Below are positions 8,598 to 16,608 of a stretch of 64,000 bases of DNA, in pieces (position 1 is the stretch's first letter; each line of letters opens with the position of its first letter). The stretch comes from Firmicutes bacterium HGW-Firmicutes-1. GTDB taxonomy: Bacteria > Bacillota > Clostridia > Lachnospirales > Vallitaleaceae. Where the stretch lies: NCBI GenBank assembly GCA_002841625.1, contig PHAG01000003.1, positions 1-64,000 on the forward strand, read 5' to 3'. Both the position numbers and the translations under genes were made by a program. The notes beneath the pieces are model-generated. The model did no database searches. It worked only from the letters and a program-made list of their open reading frames with translations, and was not told where the DNA came from.

Positions 8598-8676
8598 TAT
8601 CACCAACTATAACTAGTGCTTATGTTTTAGATTTATTAGAACATTTCCAAAACTGCTTGACACACCATTTCCGTGC

Positions 8677-8725
8677 AAAAAAACATCCCAGACAATGCAT
8701 TTTAATATGCTTTGTTAGGATGTTT
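8677..8725 (-). terminator. Terminator after cysH
   Basis: Minus-strand hairpin with outer arms AAACATCC/GGATGTTT (8681-8688 and 8718-8725) and further pairing inside. A run of seven U residues follows in the RNA (8677-8683). It lies just beyond the cysH stop. Confidence 0.8.
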
Positions 8726-8731
8726 CATTTA

Positions 8732-9439
8732 TTAGCTTCTATGTAACCCACATTCTTTATGCTCTGAACTTTCCCACCACCATCTGCCGCTTCTTATATC
8801 TGCTCCATCAGCAACTGCTCTAGTACATGGTTGACAACCAATACTTGGAAAGCCTTTAAGGTGTAGCGAGTTATAAGGAATATTCTCCTTACGCATATAA
8901 TCCCACACTTGCTCTTCACTCCAATAGGCTATTGGGTTTATCTTAAATATACCATTTTTCGAATCCCATTCAAACAGCTCAATATTTTGTCTATCTTGTG
9001 ATTGCCCTCTTCTAAGTCCACAAATCCATCCTTCAGATGTTGAAAGCACTCTTTTAAGGGGTTCAACTTTTCTGATCTCACAGCATTTTTTTCTAAGTTC
9101 AAGGTTATTGTAAAAAAGATTCGGACCATAAGAAGATACCATATTTTGAAGTTCTTCATTATTAGGTGCATAGACCTCATATCTAAAACCATATCTCTCC
9201 ATAGATGAATTCATTACATTATAGGTTTCTTGATAATGTCTACCTGTATCAATGAAAAAAATTCTCGCCTTAGGTTCAATTGTAAGCAGCATATGCGTTA
9301 ATACCTGATCTTCGATAGATAAACTAGACGCCAATACCAATTTTTCTTTTCCAATATTTTTTATGGCAAATTCAATTACTTCCTCTGGGCTTTTATCCTT
9401 AAACCTTAGATTTAACTGTTCTACTTCATTTTGATTCAT
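8732..9439 (-). CDS. cysH: Adenylyl-sulfate (APS) reductase, [4Fe-4S] type CysH
   Basis: Reduces APS to sulfite and AMP with a thioredoxin-like donor. About 235 residues. The PP-loop-type nucleotide site ASSLSIEDQVL lies near residues 38-48. Two cysteine pairs, CC in KKCCEIRKVEPL and C-x2-C in GCQPCTR, are the [4Fe-4S] ligands that mark APS-using rather than PAPS-using enzymes. The catalytic cysteine sits in the C-terminal ECGLH. This explains the absence of an APS kinase gene nearby. Two adjacent ATGs exist; the second (9439) stands a better 6 nt from GGAGG. It is a single-gene unit with its own terminator, supplying sulfite to the reductases encoded on both sides. Confidence 0.94.
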   Translation of the reverse strand: MNQNEVEQLNLRFKDKSPEEVIEFAIKNIGKEKLVLASSLSIEDQVLTHMLLTIEPKARIFFIDTGRHYQETYNVMNSSMERYGFRYEVYAPNNEELQNMVSSYGPNLFYNNLELRKKCCEIRKVEPLKRVLSTSEGWICGLRRGQSQDRQNIELFEWDSKNGIFKINPIAYWSEEQVWDYMRKENIPYNSLHLKGFPSIGCQPCTRAVADGADIRSGRWWWESSEHKECGLHRS

Positions 9440-9584
9440 CATTTACCTCCAATAAGAAAACAACTCAAGTTTATATATTAGTATACCTATATATTAACAC
9501 GGAATTGTTTTATTGTAAATAATAAACCTTTCATTACGATTCATTTAATCCGTTTAAGAGATATCATGTTTCAAAAAATCCTGA

Positions 9585-10820
9585 TTAAAAATCAAAGAGC
9601 TTATGTATCATCTCTTTATATTTTTGGATTTCTTCTTCGTCTTCCATAGCCTTTAACTGTTTTATAGGCTCACGTATTACTCTCTTTATGGCAGAATTCA
9701 CTAGCTTATCAACAAAAGCATATTCTCTCGCATTAAGCTTAAGTTTCTTCTGGATCAGAAGCATCGTATCTTCTTTAGAATCAAGACATATTTCGTGAAA
9801 TGACTCAATGATATGATCTACCCTAGTCTGATGTATCCATAAATGAAGCAATTTTACTTCATCATCAATTAGTGCCTTAACCTTCTCAGCAATTTCCTCA
9901 CGATGTTTTTTATTATTGTCAGTTATTTCTCTCAAATCATCAATGTCTAAGAGATGCACTCCTTTAAGCTTGCCAATTTCTCTATCGATATCCATTGGCA
10001 CAGCCATATCAACAAAAGTAATGTTTTTTGAAAGTGTTGGCAGCCTTTCACTTTTTATAATCATATGTGGTGAAGCTGTTGCACTAATAACTACATCCAT
10101 GAGTGGTAATACCTTGTACCGATCTTCATATAAAACAGCCTGAATGTAAGGATTCTTAGACGATATTTCCTCTAGCTTACATTGATTTCTATTACACATA
10201 TAAATATATTTAACACCATACTCTAATAAATACTTTGCACATAACTGGCCTATTTCTCCAGCTCCAATGATTAAAACATGTGCATCCTTAAATTGTTCAA
10301 GTCTATTAGATAAAAGCTTTACTGCAACAGATGCTATGGATAGTGGGTTTTCGGAAATTTTATATTCCTTTTTCATTCTTTTTGCAAATGTAATTGTTTC
10401 TCTAAAGATTCTATTAAGGAATTTCTTACTTGCACCAATTTCATTAGAAAATTCTAAAGAATCCTTCACCTGACCTAATATTTGGTCTTCACCAAGGATA
10501 ACAGAATCTAGCCCCGATGTAACCGTGTAAAGGTGCTCTATTGCAGCTTCACTCGCTATATCAAAAAAATAGTCCATGATCTCTGTTGATTGAAAATACA
10601 CTACTAAATAATTCTTAATTATTTGAGCCATGCCCTCATTTTCAGAACAAGCGTAATAGATCTCACTTCTATTACAAGTGGATACAATTACGACTTCTTC
10701 TATATCCAAATCTAATAATTGATTCATTACCTCAATCTTTTTAGAATCTGTAAATGCAATCTTTTCGCGTATTTCCACGGAGGCTTGCTTATGACTAATG
10801 CCAACTACACCAATATTCAT
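9585..10820 (-). CDS. hemA: Glutamyl-tRNA reductase
   Basis: First enzyme of C5 tetrapyrrole synthesis: glutamyl-tRNA to glutamate-1-semialdehyde using NADPH. 411 residues, family-typical. Catalytic Cys lies in VSTCNRSEIY (about residues 47-56), with the conserved GLDSVILGEDQILGQVK following. The Rossmann segment VLIIGAGEIG is near residue 185. The C-terminal helical dimerisation domain is present. No other hem or cob genes are adjacent. Its position between cysH and the asr genes suggests dedicated supply of siroheme for the two siroheme enzymes in this window, which is inference. GGGAGG precedes the ATG. Confidence 0.95.
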   Translation of the reverse strand: MNIGVVGISHKQASVEIREKIAFTDSKKIEVMNQLLDLDIEEVVIVSTCNRSEIYYACSENEGMAQIIKNYLVVYFQSTEIMDYFFDIASEAAIEHLYTVTSGLDSVILGEDQILGQVKDSLEFSNEIGASKKFLNRIFRETITFAKRMKKEYKISENPLSIASVAVKLLSNRLEQFKDAHVLIIGAGEIGQLCAKYLLEYGVKYIYMCNRNQCKLEEISSKNPYIQAVLYEDRYKVLPLMDVVISATASPHMIIKSERLPTLSKNITFVDMAVPMDIDREIGKLKGVHLLDIDDLREITDNNKKHREEIAEKVKALIDDEVKLLHLWIHQTRVDHIIESFHEICLDSKEDTMLLIQKKLKLNAREYAFVDKLVNSAIKRVIREPIKQLKAMEDEEEIQKYKEMIHKLFDF

Positions 10821-10883
10821 CTGTATCCTCCCTGTAAATTTAATAGCTTTATTATAGCATATGAAAACCTAAATTCAACGCAA

Positions 10884-11639
10884 TTATTTACGTCCTACTA
10901 GCCAATAACCTAATCCAACTACTAAGCATCCACCAACCATATTGCCTAAAGTTACTGGTAAAAGGTTGTTAAAATAACCTACCAAAGTGATTGTTTCACT
11001 ATGAGGGATCAAAAGTCCAATTGTTAAAAGCGTCATATTTGCAATACTATGCTCGAAGCCAGCCGTAATAAAAGCAAAGAGACACCAAAAAATCATAATC
11101 AACTTGGCAGTTTCTTCCTTCATCTTAATTGCACATAAAACTGCTAGGCACACTAAAATATTACACAAGATACCCTTAAAGAAAAGCTCAGCAAACGACC
11201 CATTCATTTTCGAATCTGTTAGTTTAAGTATAAATGCCGCTAAGTCACCTTTGACCAATCCTGTCGAAACAAATAACCACGCAGTAAAAATACTTCCAAC
11301 TAAATTCCCTATATATGAAACCATCCAGATATTAATCGTATCCATCCATGACACCTTTTTATCTAAGGCTCCAACTGTCATAACAAAGTTATTTCCTGTA
11401 AATAGCTCAGATCCTGCCATAATAACAAGACTAAGTGCAATCCCAAAGGACAAGCCCATGACAATTTTAGTTGCCGGGGAACCTGTTAACAAACCTCCAA
11501 TTGTCATGATTAATAAGATCCCTAGTCCTACAAACATCCCTGCCATAAAGGAAAGTATAAAATATCTTAAGAGACTTTTTTTTAACATCGTAGCTTTTGC
11601 TATTGCTACATTGGATACATTTTCAATTAATTCATTCAT
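10884..11639 (-). CDS. FNT-family anion channel, probable hydrosulfide channel
   Basis: 251-residue formate/nitrite transporter family protein with about six transmembrane helices. Family signatures include GSELFTGNNFVM and AGFEHSIANM. The family contains FocA (formate), NirC (nitrite) and the clostridial hydrosulfide channel HSC/FNT3, which in Clostridioides difficile is encoded next to asrABC. Here it follows asrC on the same strand, so export of the HS- produced by sulfite reduction is the favoured role. Formate remains possible because pflB is in the window, though far away. AAGGAG precedes the start ATG. The 189-bp gap to asrC is filled by a purine-rich tandem repeat. Confidence 0.88.
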   Translation of the reverse strand: MNELIENVSNVAIAKATMLKKSLLRYFILSFMAGMFVGLGILLIMTIGGLLTGSPATKIVMGLSFGIALSLVIMAGSELFTGNNFVMTVGALDKKVSWMDTINIWMVSYIGNLVGSIFTAWLFVSTGLVKGDLAAFILKLTDSKMNGSFAELFFKGILCNILVCLAVLCAIKMKEETAKLIMIFWCLFAFITAGFEHSIANMTLLTIGLLIPHSETITLVGYFNNLLPVTLGNMVGGCLVVGLGYWLVGRK

Positions 11640-11689
11640 TTAATGGATCTCCTTATTTATGTACTTTTATGTTATGTTTTCTTTTATGT

Positions 11690-11828
11690 TTATGTTTTTT
11701 GTTTATGTCTTTTGTTCATGTTTTTGTTCATATTTTTGTTCATATTTTTGTTTATGTCTTTTGTTTATGTCTTTTGCTTATGTCTTTTGTTTATGTCTTT
11801 TGCTTATGTCTTTTGCTTATGTTTTTTA
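11690..11828. repeat. 12/13-bp tandem repeat between asrC and the FNT gene
   Basis: About eleven units of the form TTTATGTCTTTTG with variants CTTATGTCTTTTG and TTCATATTTTTG. The 3' part (about 11750-11820) has period 13; the 5' part includes 12-bp units. On the transcribed strand the RNA would be a purine-rich, nearly unstructured CAUAAGCAAAAGA repeat running from the asrC stop codon to near the FNT ribosome-binding site. Open frames across it on the plus strand are artefacts of the periodicity. Confidence 0.85.
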
Positions 11829-12824
11829 TTAATTTACTTCATTACCATTTGTCAAGTTCACATCATCCTTATACCAATACCCACCAAACTTAATTTGATC
11901 GACTACAATTACTTTTTCATCAAGCTTAACATCCTTTAGTACCTCATTTTTAAACGTTTCAAAGCCAACTCGATCCACAATATAACCAATATGTTCCTTA
12001 ACCAATGATCTATCAATATATCTATCAACAAAATCATATGTATTTTGAATAATCTTAATCATAGAATCTCTATCCCCCCATTTTATGAAGGTTTCTGCCA
12101 TTCTTGGATTTTTCTTTCCTGTCCTACCCATAATAACCATTCGATAATATATTTGCTTACTTCGTTTCCATGCACCCGTTGGACATTTACGAATACATTC
12201 ACCACAACCTATACATAGTTTTTCATCTCTTACAATAGAAAAATCCTTCATTTCTAATGCTCCAGTAACTCTTTTAGAGCAATTATCAACACATGCATTA
12301 CAGCTTATGCATTTTGACTCCTCATAAATAGGTTCTACTGTACAGATGATTCCAAAGTCTTGCATGTACGCTTTAATACAATCATTAGGGCAGCCCGTCA
12401 CTGCAATTTTAAAATGAAAATCGTTTGGATAAACCGCTTTTTCAAGCTCTTTTGCAAAGCTTGTTGTGTCATCATTTGCAAAGGGACACACACGATTTCC
12501 GATACATGCTGAAATATTACGAGTTCCTGCTGAAGGATATCCCCCATCTGTTACTTCTAACGCCAATCCTAATGACTCAATCAATGGCTTGATTTTTCCA
12601 TTGATTTCTGGAATTTTATCAAAATCAATATCCGGTATTTCAAAACCTTGGCGAGTTGTAATATGAACTGTTCCATTGCCATACTCTGTTGCGATAGAAT
12701 GGATCAGATTAAAATACTCTGTTTCTATATGTCCTCCTGGCACCCTTATTCTAAGAGCCGTTTTGCCTCTTTCTTTCGTGACTCTATAGGCATTTTTAGT
12801 AATTTTCTTTCTATCAATACTCAT
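11829..12824 (-). CDS. asrC: Anaerobic sulfite reductase subunit C
   Basis: Siroheme-containing catalytic subunit of the NADH-dependent anaerobic sulfite reductase (sulfite to sulfide). 331 residues. The siroheme/[4Fe-4S] ligands are C-x5-C (CIGNRVC) and C-x3-C (CPNDC). Two ferredoxin clusters follow, CISCNACVDNC and CIGCGECIRKCP. TTRQGFEIP matches the substrate-side motif of the superfamily. It is the third gene of an asrA-asrB-asrC order, starting 11 bp after asrB. It carries a slightly longer C-terminal tail than the paralogue at 4670-5542. Confidence 0.94.
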   Translation of the reverse strand: MSIDRKKITKNAYRVTKERGKTALRIRVPGGHIETEYFNLIHSIATEYGNGTVHITTRQGFEIPDIDFDKIPEINGKIKPLIESLGLALEVTDGGYPSAGTRNISACIGNRVCPFANDDTTSFAKELEKAVYPNDFHFKIAVTGCPNDCIKAYMQDFGIICTVEPIYEESKCISCNACVDNCSKRVTGALEMKDFSIVRDEKLCIGCGECIRKCPTGAWKRSKQIYYRMVIMGRTGKKNPRMAETFIKWGDRDSMIKIIQNTYDFVDRYIDRSLVKEHIGYIVDRVGFETFKNEVLKDVKLDEKVIVVDQIKFGGYWYKDDVNLTNGNEVN

Positions 12825-12835
12825 TTTAGCACCGC

Positions 12836-13624
12836 CTAATCTATTAGATTTTTTGCTCTTTCATATTTAAATACAGGACCTTCAAGGCATACATATGTTT
12901 CATCAATCTTACAATGTCCACACTTTCCAATTCCACAGCTCATTTTTCGTTCAAAGGATACCCAGATGTTTTCTTCGGGAACTCCTCTTTTTACAAGTTC
13001 TAAGGTAGTAAACTTCATCATAATTGGAGGACCAACTACGATAATTTTCGTCTCATGTATATTAGAAATCTCAAGTAGATTTAAATGCTCTGTAATTAAT
13101 CCAGTTTTACCCTGCCAATTCGCATCTGCAATATCAACTGTAATATTTGCCTTTCCAGCTTCTACCCATTCTTGAAGCTCCTCTTTAAATAAAATATCCT
13201 TAGGGCCTTTGAAACCTACAAGAACTTTGACTGATTTAACCTCTTTAGAAGACATGAGAGACTTAATTACTTTCTTTACTGGTGCAAGTCCGGTACCTCC
13301 TGCAATAATCTTGACATGTGAATTGCTATAATCTTTTAGATGAAAGCCATTGCCGTAAGGCCCTCTAACATATAAGAAATCTCCTGCTTGAAGCTCAAAT
13401 ATTTTATCTGTTAACGTACCGACTTTTCTTATGGTTAAAAAAAGTTTGTTATCATCATAATCACTAATAGAAATTGGAGCTTCACCAACACCAGGGATAG
13501 AAAGCTGTAAAAACTGTCCAGGGAGAACATTCTTTGTATATTCAAGCGTAAAGGTGTAATCAATATCTGTCTCTGTATGAACATCAAGGATCTTAATTCT
13601 TTCCATTAAATAAGGATTATTCAT
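12836..13624 (-). CDS. asrB: Anaerobic sulfite reductase subunit B
   Basis: FAD- and NAD(H)-binding electron-transfer subunit that passes electrons toward AsrA/AsrC. It is related to dihydroorotate dehydrogenase electron-transfer proteins. 262 residues. The NAD-binding glycine motif GGTGLAPVK and flavin-binding RGPYGNGF are visible. A C-terminal [2Fe-2S] cysteine cluster reads CGIGKCGHC followed by VCLEG. The ATG at 13624 overlaps the asrA stop by 8 bp and has AGGAGG 9 nt upstream; the longer in-frame start at 13642 has no such site. Confidence 0.93.
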   Translation of the reverse strand: MNNPYLMERIKILDVHTETDIDYTFTLEYTKNVLPGQFLQLSIPGVGEAPISISDYDDNKLFLTIRKVGTLTDKIFELQAGDFLYVRGPYGNGFHLKDYSNSHVKIIAGGTGLAPVKKVIKSLMSSKEVKSVKVLVGFKGPKDILFKEELQEWVEAGKANITVDIADANWQGKTGLITEHLNLLEISNIHETKIIVVGPPIMMKFTTLELVKRGVPEENIWVSFERKMSCGIGKCGHCKIDETYVCLEGPVFKYERAKNLID

Positions 13625-14633
13625 TACTACCCACCTCCTCAATAATTTGACTTAATTTATTGATACATTTCGAAAAGGAAATATATTCTGGACATACATC
13701 ATCACAACGACCACAACCTACACACATATGTTCATTGAATCTTTTATAATAGTCATTGATTTTATGCATGGTTTTAAATCTCATCTTTTCTCCATTCTTC
13801 GTTCTAAAATCATGACCGCCTGCCATGTTTGTAAACTCCTTAATTTGACAACCTGCCCATCGACGTCGTCTCTCTCCTGTTATTTCAGAATCCTTATGCG
13901 AAACATCCTGCATTGTAAAACACGAGCAAGTGATACAAGAAGTATTACATCTACCACAAGCAATACACCTTCTTGTATATTCCTGCCAGATCGAATGTTG
14001 AAAAATTTCATTGGTTAGCTTCTCAATACTAGGAACGTTTACCTTAACACTATTTTCTTCTATGTAATCAGGTTGAAATTCTGTAGCTTCATAAGCTCCA
14101 AAGTATGCATCGAGGCTTGTATCTTTGATATGTATGCTTATTTCCTCTGAAAATCTAAAAGCTGCAGCATAATCCTCGGTTTTATTCGAATTCATAGAAA
14201 CGCAGAAGCACGTATCAAAACCTTCAGTACATTCAATCATAAAAAATTTTACTTTTTCTCTTAGTCTCTTATAATAAAAATCTTCAATGCCACCATTTCT
14301 CAAAAAAATCGCATCTAATTTCTTGATTCCATTTATGTCACAAGGTCTTAAAAATATGGCGATTTTCTTTTCATCGATGTCTGGAACTTCTATTTTATCC
14401 TTACGAAAGTAAAGCAAGGTTTCTCGAATTGGAAAAATAATATCTTTCGGTGAAAGCCCTGTTTTTTCAGTTAACGTCATTTCCTCCAGACTGTTAATCT
14501 TAGCATATCTCATTTCATTGGTATTTGAAAATGCACCTTCGTCTTCAAACAATACCGGCCCATAGATCGTATATTCCAGTGCCATTTTTTTTAATATCTC
14601 ATTAAAATCCAGCTTATTCACTTTCACTTCCAT
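13617..14633 (-). CDS. asrA: Anaerobic sulfite reductase subunit A
   Basis: 338-residue ferredoxin-like subunit of AsrABC. Two C-terminal [4Fe-4S] motifs are clear: CIACGRCNTSCITC and CVGCGRCDDVCP. The N-terminal half carries the AsrA/hydrogenase-beta-type segment FLRPCDINGIKKLD. First gene of the asr operon, divergent from the DUF1858 gene, with CTGAAA-17-TATAAT promoter elements 29 bp upstream. Confidence 0.94.
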   Translation of the reverse strand: MEVKVNKLDFNEILKKMALEYTIYGPVLFEDEGAFSNTNEMRYAKINSLEEMTLTEKTGLSPKDIIFPIRETLLYFRKDKIEVPDIDEKKIAIFLRPCDINGIKKLDAIFLRNGGIEDFYYKRLREKVKFFMIECTEGFDTCFCVSMNSNKTEDYAAAFRFSEEISIHIKDTSLDAYFGAYEATEFQPDYIEENSVKVNVPSIEKLTNEIFQHSIWQEYTRRCIACGRCNTSCITCSCFTMQDVSHKDSEITGERRRRWAGCQIKEFTNMAGGHDFRTKNGEKMRFKTMHKINDYYKRFNEHMCVGCGRCDDVCPEYISFSKCINKLSQIIEEVGSNE

Positions 14634-14653
14634 GGAAATCCTCCTTAACTTTA

Positions 14654-14690
14654 TTGTTAAAATTATATCAAAATAAACCTATGCTTTCAG
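14654..14690 (-). promoter_or_regulatory. asrABC promoter with a possible Rex-like operator
   Basis: On the minus strand the -35 is CTGAAA (14685-14690), spacer 17 bp, and -10 TATAAT (14662-14667). An imperfect palindrome reading TTGTTAA on the plus strand at 14654-14660 and ending ATATCAA at 14671 overlaps the -10. It recalls the clostridial Rex consensus TTGTTAANNNNTTAACAA in its outer bases only. Redox (NADH/NAD) control of sulfite reduction would make sense but rests on one degenerate site. Confidence 0.45.
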
Positions 14691-14918
14691 TATCCCCAGA
14701 TACATTTGTAATAGATTTATATACATGAATAATTTATTTAAGGGGATGCTAAAGTATAAGCTTGTAATTGCAAATCAAAAATTCTGGGATTTTTAGGTAG
14801 CTATAGCTACTGAACTTTGAGATGAAAGAAGATATACTACGTTCATAAGCTGTTAAACTAACTTCAGCAAATAAGTAAATTAGAAAGTTAGACCACAAAT
14901 TTAAGGAGGAAATAGAAT

Positions 14919-15110
14919 ATGGAAATAACAAAAGAAATGACAATTGGTGATGTAGTTAGAAATTTCCCAAAGTCAGTAGATGTTTTATATAGTTTTGGAA
15001 TGCATTGTGTTGGATGCCCTTCTTCACAAAGTGAAACCTTAGAGGAAGCTGCATATGTACATGGATTTGACGTAGCAGACCTTATGACAAAGCTAAATGA
15101 AAGTAAGTGA
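14919..15110 (+). CDS. DUF1858 domain protein
   Basis: 63-residue single-domain protein. It matches DUF1858: TIGDVVRNFPKSVDVLYSFG followed by the conserved cysteine pair HCVGCPSS. The domain is found alone or fused to hybrid-cluster-type and disulfide-reductase proteins in anaerobes and is thought to act in redox or iron-sulfur/nitric-oxide repair. AAGGAGG precedes the ATG. The hemerythrin gene begins 9 bp downstream, so they are probably co-transcribed. Confidence 0.88.
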   Translation: MEITKEMTIGDVVRNFPKSVDVLYSFGMHCVGCPSSQSETLEEAAYVHGFDVADLMTKLNESK

Positions 15111-15119
15111 GGAAGAAAT

Positions 15120-15677
15120 ATGGATACAATACAATTAATGATAGATGAGCACAAATACATTAAGAGAATGCTTCAGGTAGTTCGTAAGGCTAGCCTTAAC
15201 ATTTTACAAGGTGGCGGGATTGATTTTAATGACTTTTACCAAATGATTGATTTTGTAAGGAATTATGCAGATAATCATCATCATGGAAAAGAAGAAAAGT
15301 TATTATTTAACCGAATGGTAGAAGAGTTAGGTCCTCTAGGAGAAAAACTAATAAGACACGGTATGCTTGTGGAGCATGACCTTGGAAGATTATATATGAA
15401 AGACTTAGAGGCTGCACTATTAAAGGTTCGAGATGGTGACGAAGAAGCAAAAATAGACGTAATTGCGAATGCTGTCTCCTACACAAACTTACTTAATAGA
15501 CATATTGATAAAGAAGATACCGTAATATATACATTTGCGCAAAGATCACTCTCCCCTGAGAGTATGAATGAGATTAATATTGCTTGTGATAAATTCGAAG
15601 CAGAAATGGAAGTACAGAAAGTACAAGAAAAGTATATTCATTTAGTTGAAACGCTAGAAGCAAAATATAAAGTATAA
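15120..15677 (+). CDS. Hemerythrin-like di-iron protein
   Basis: 185-residue four-helix protein of the hemerythrin/HHE family. The iron ligands are DEHKYIKRM, HHHGKEEKLLF, EHDLGR and HIDKEDTVIY in family order. Such proteins bind oxygen or nitric oxide, or help repair iron-sulfur clusters under oxidative and nitrosative stress. Downstream of, and probably co-transcribed with, the DUF1858 gene. Together they form a small stress island pointing away from asrABC. A bidirectional terminator lies at 15778-15804. Confidence 0.93.
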   Translation: MDTIQLMIDEHKYIKRMLQVVRKASLNILQGGGIDFNDFYQMIDFVRNYADNHHHGKEEKLLFNRMVEELGPLGEKLIRHGMLVEHDLGRLYMKDLEAALLKVRDGDEEAKIDVIANAVSYTNLLNRHIDKEDTVIYTFAQRSLSPESMNEINIACDKFEAEMEVQKVQEKYIHLVETLEAKYKV

Positions 15678-15695
15678 AAATACATTTTTATGATA

Positions 15696-15765
15696 AGTAA
15701 ATCGGCTTGCTGAGCTAAAATTCTAGTTATACTTCTGCCGCTTTTCCAATTGCAGATGCAGAACT
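15696..15765. repeat. Single diverged copy of the 85-bp repeat family
   Basis: The segment contains AAATCGGC near 15699-15706 and CTGCCGCTTTTCCAATTGCA from 15735. This matches the ends of the units tandemly arrayed at 17757-18010, while the middle is diverged. Confidence 0.6.
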
Positions 15766-15777
15766 TCCTAGCAAATT

Positions 15778-15804
15778 AAAAAATCGGCATATAGCCGATT
15801 TTTT
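15778..15804. terminator. Bidirectional terminator between hemerythrin and dppA genes
   Basis: Perfect 11-bp arms AAAAAATCGGC (15778-15788) and GCCGATTTTTT (15794-15804) around ATATA. The A/T runs at both ends suit termination of both convergent genes. Confidence 0.9.
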
Positions 15805-15805
15805 G

Positions 15806-16606
15806 TTATCCCAATACAAAGGAAAAAAACCTTAAAATATCAAAAAAGTCCTTAGATCTATATCTTATTGTATATCCATCTTCATCTGCTACTGCGTCCT
15901 TATAAAACGAAGCCTTAAACGCATCCACATGCTTAACAAAATTTACTTCAATATCAAAAGTGATTGGTAACTGCTTCACTTGAATATTTTGTTGTATCGA
16001 AAGTTCTGTCTTTTCCCTAATTTCATCAAGTACATTCTTTGGATTGCAATTGATTGTTGCACCACCAAAACCTTCCTTCGTTATAACTGTAAATATGTCC
16101 TTGTCAATATTGTTAACCTCTTGACAAATCCCCTTATCACCAACAACCATAATTACAGGAACATTCGCATAACAACAAGTGTAATAATAAATTAAAAATT
16201 CGGAAGCCGGCTCTCCATTAATGCACATACTACGCACATATTTTGGGTACAAGGTATGGGAAATTGGATTCGTATTTGAACCAGCTCTACTATGAAATCC
16301 TACAAAGATAGCTGCATCAAAAGTTGAATCAATCCCTTCCACCATTCCGTATGGATGTCCGCTCCAACCTCGTATCAGCCTAACCTCTTTCGGAAAAAAT
16401 TCTGGAAGAAGATTTCTTGCTGTATCATGAGCATCCTTTAAATAAATATCATCATACCCTTGCTCTATTGCTACATCAATTACTTTTTGAATTTCTTTAA
16501 TCCACTCAATAATAAAAGAACCACTTTCTCTGTTATCTAGTTCTGTTTCACTCCAGCTAGTTACACCACAAACACCTTCAATATCTGCACTTATATAAAG
16601 CTTCAT
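15806..16606 (-). CDS. dppA: M55-family D-aminopeptidase, DppA-like
   Basis: 266-residue zinc peptidase of family M55, releasing D-amino acids from short peptides. Ligand positions match Bacillus subtilis DppA almost one to one: Asp8 and Glu10 in SADIEG, His60 in LKDAH, His105 in VGFHSRAG and Glu132 in NGEP. Cytoplasmic, with no signal peptide. It starts only 2 bp after the metA stop, so it is probably co-transcribed with metA. A role in recycling cell-wall peptides is likely, but the link to methionine synthesis is unclear. Confidence 0.92.
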   Translation of the reverse strand: MKLYISADIEGVCGVTSWSETELDNRESGSFIIEWIKEIQKVIDVAIEQGYDDIYLKDAHDTARNLLPEFFPKEVRLIRGWSGHPYGMVEGIDSTFDAAIFVGFHSRAGSNTNPISHTLYPKYVRSMCINGEPASEFLIYYYTCCYANVPVIMVVGDKGICQEVNNIDKDIFTVITKEGFGGATINCNPKNVLDEIREKTELSIQQNIQVKQLPITFDIEVNFVKHVDAFKASFYKDAVADEDGYTIRYRSKDFFDILRFFSFVLG

Positions 16607-16608
16607 AA

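Noticed and set aside
11597-11939. Plus-strand cysteine/phenylalanine-rich open frames over the asrC-FNT gap
   Set aside because: They are by-products of the 13-bp repeat and run antisense into asrC and the FNT gene.
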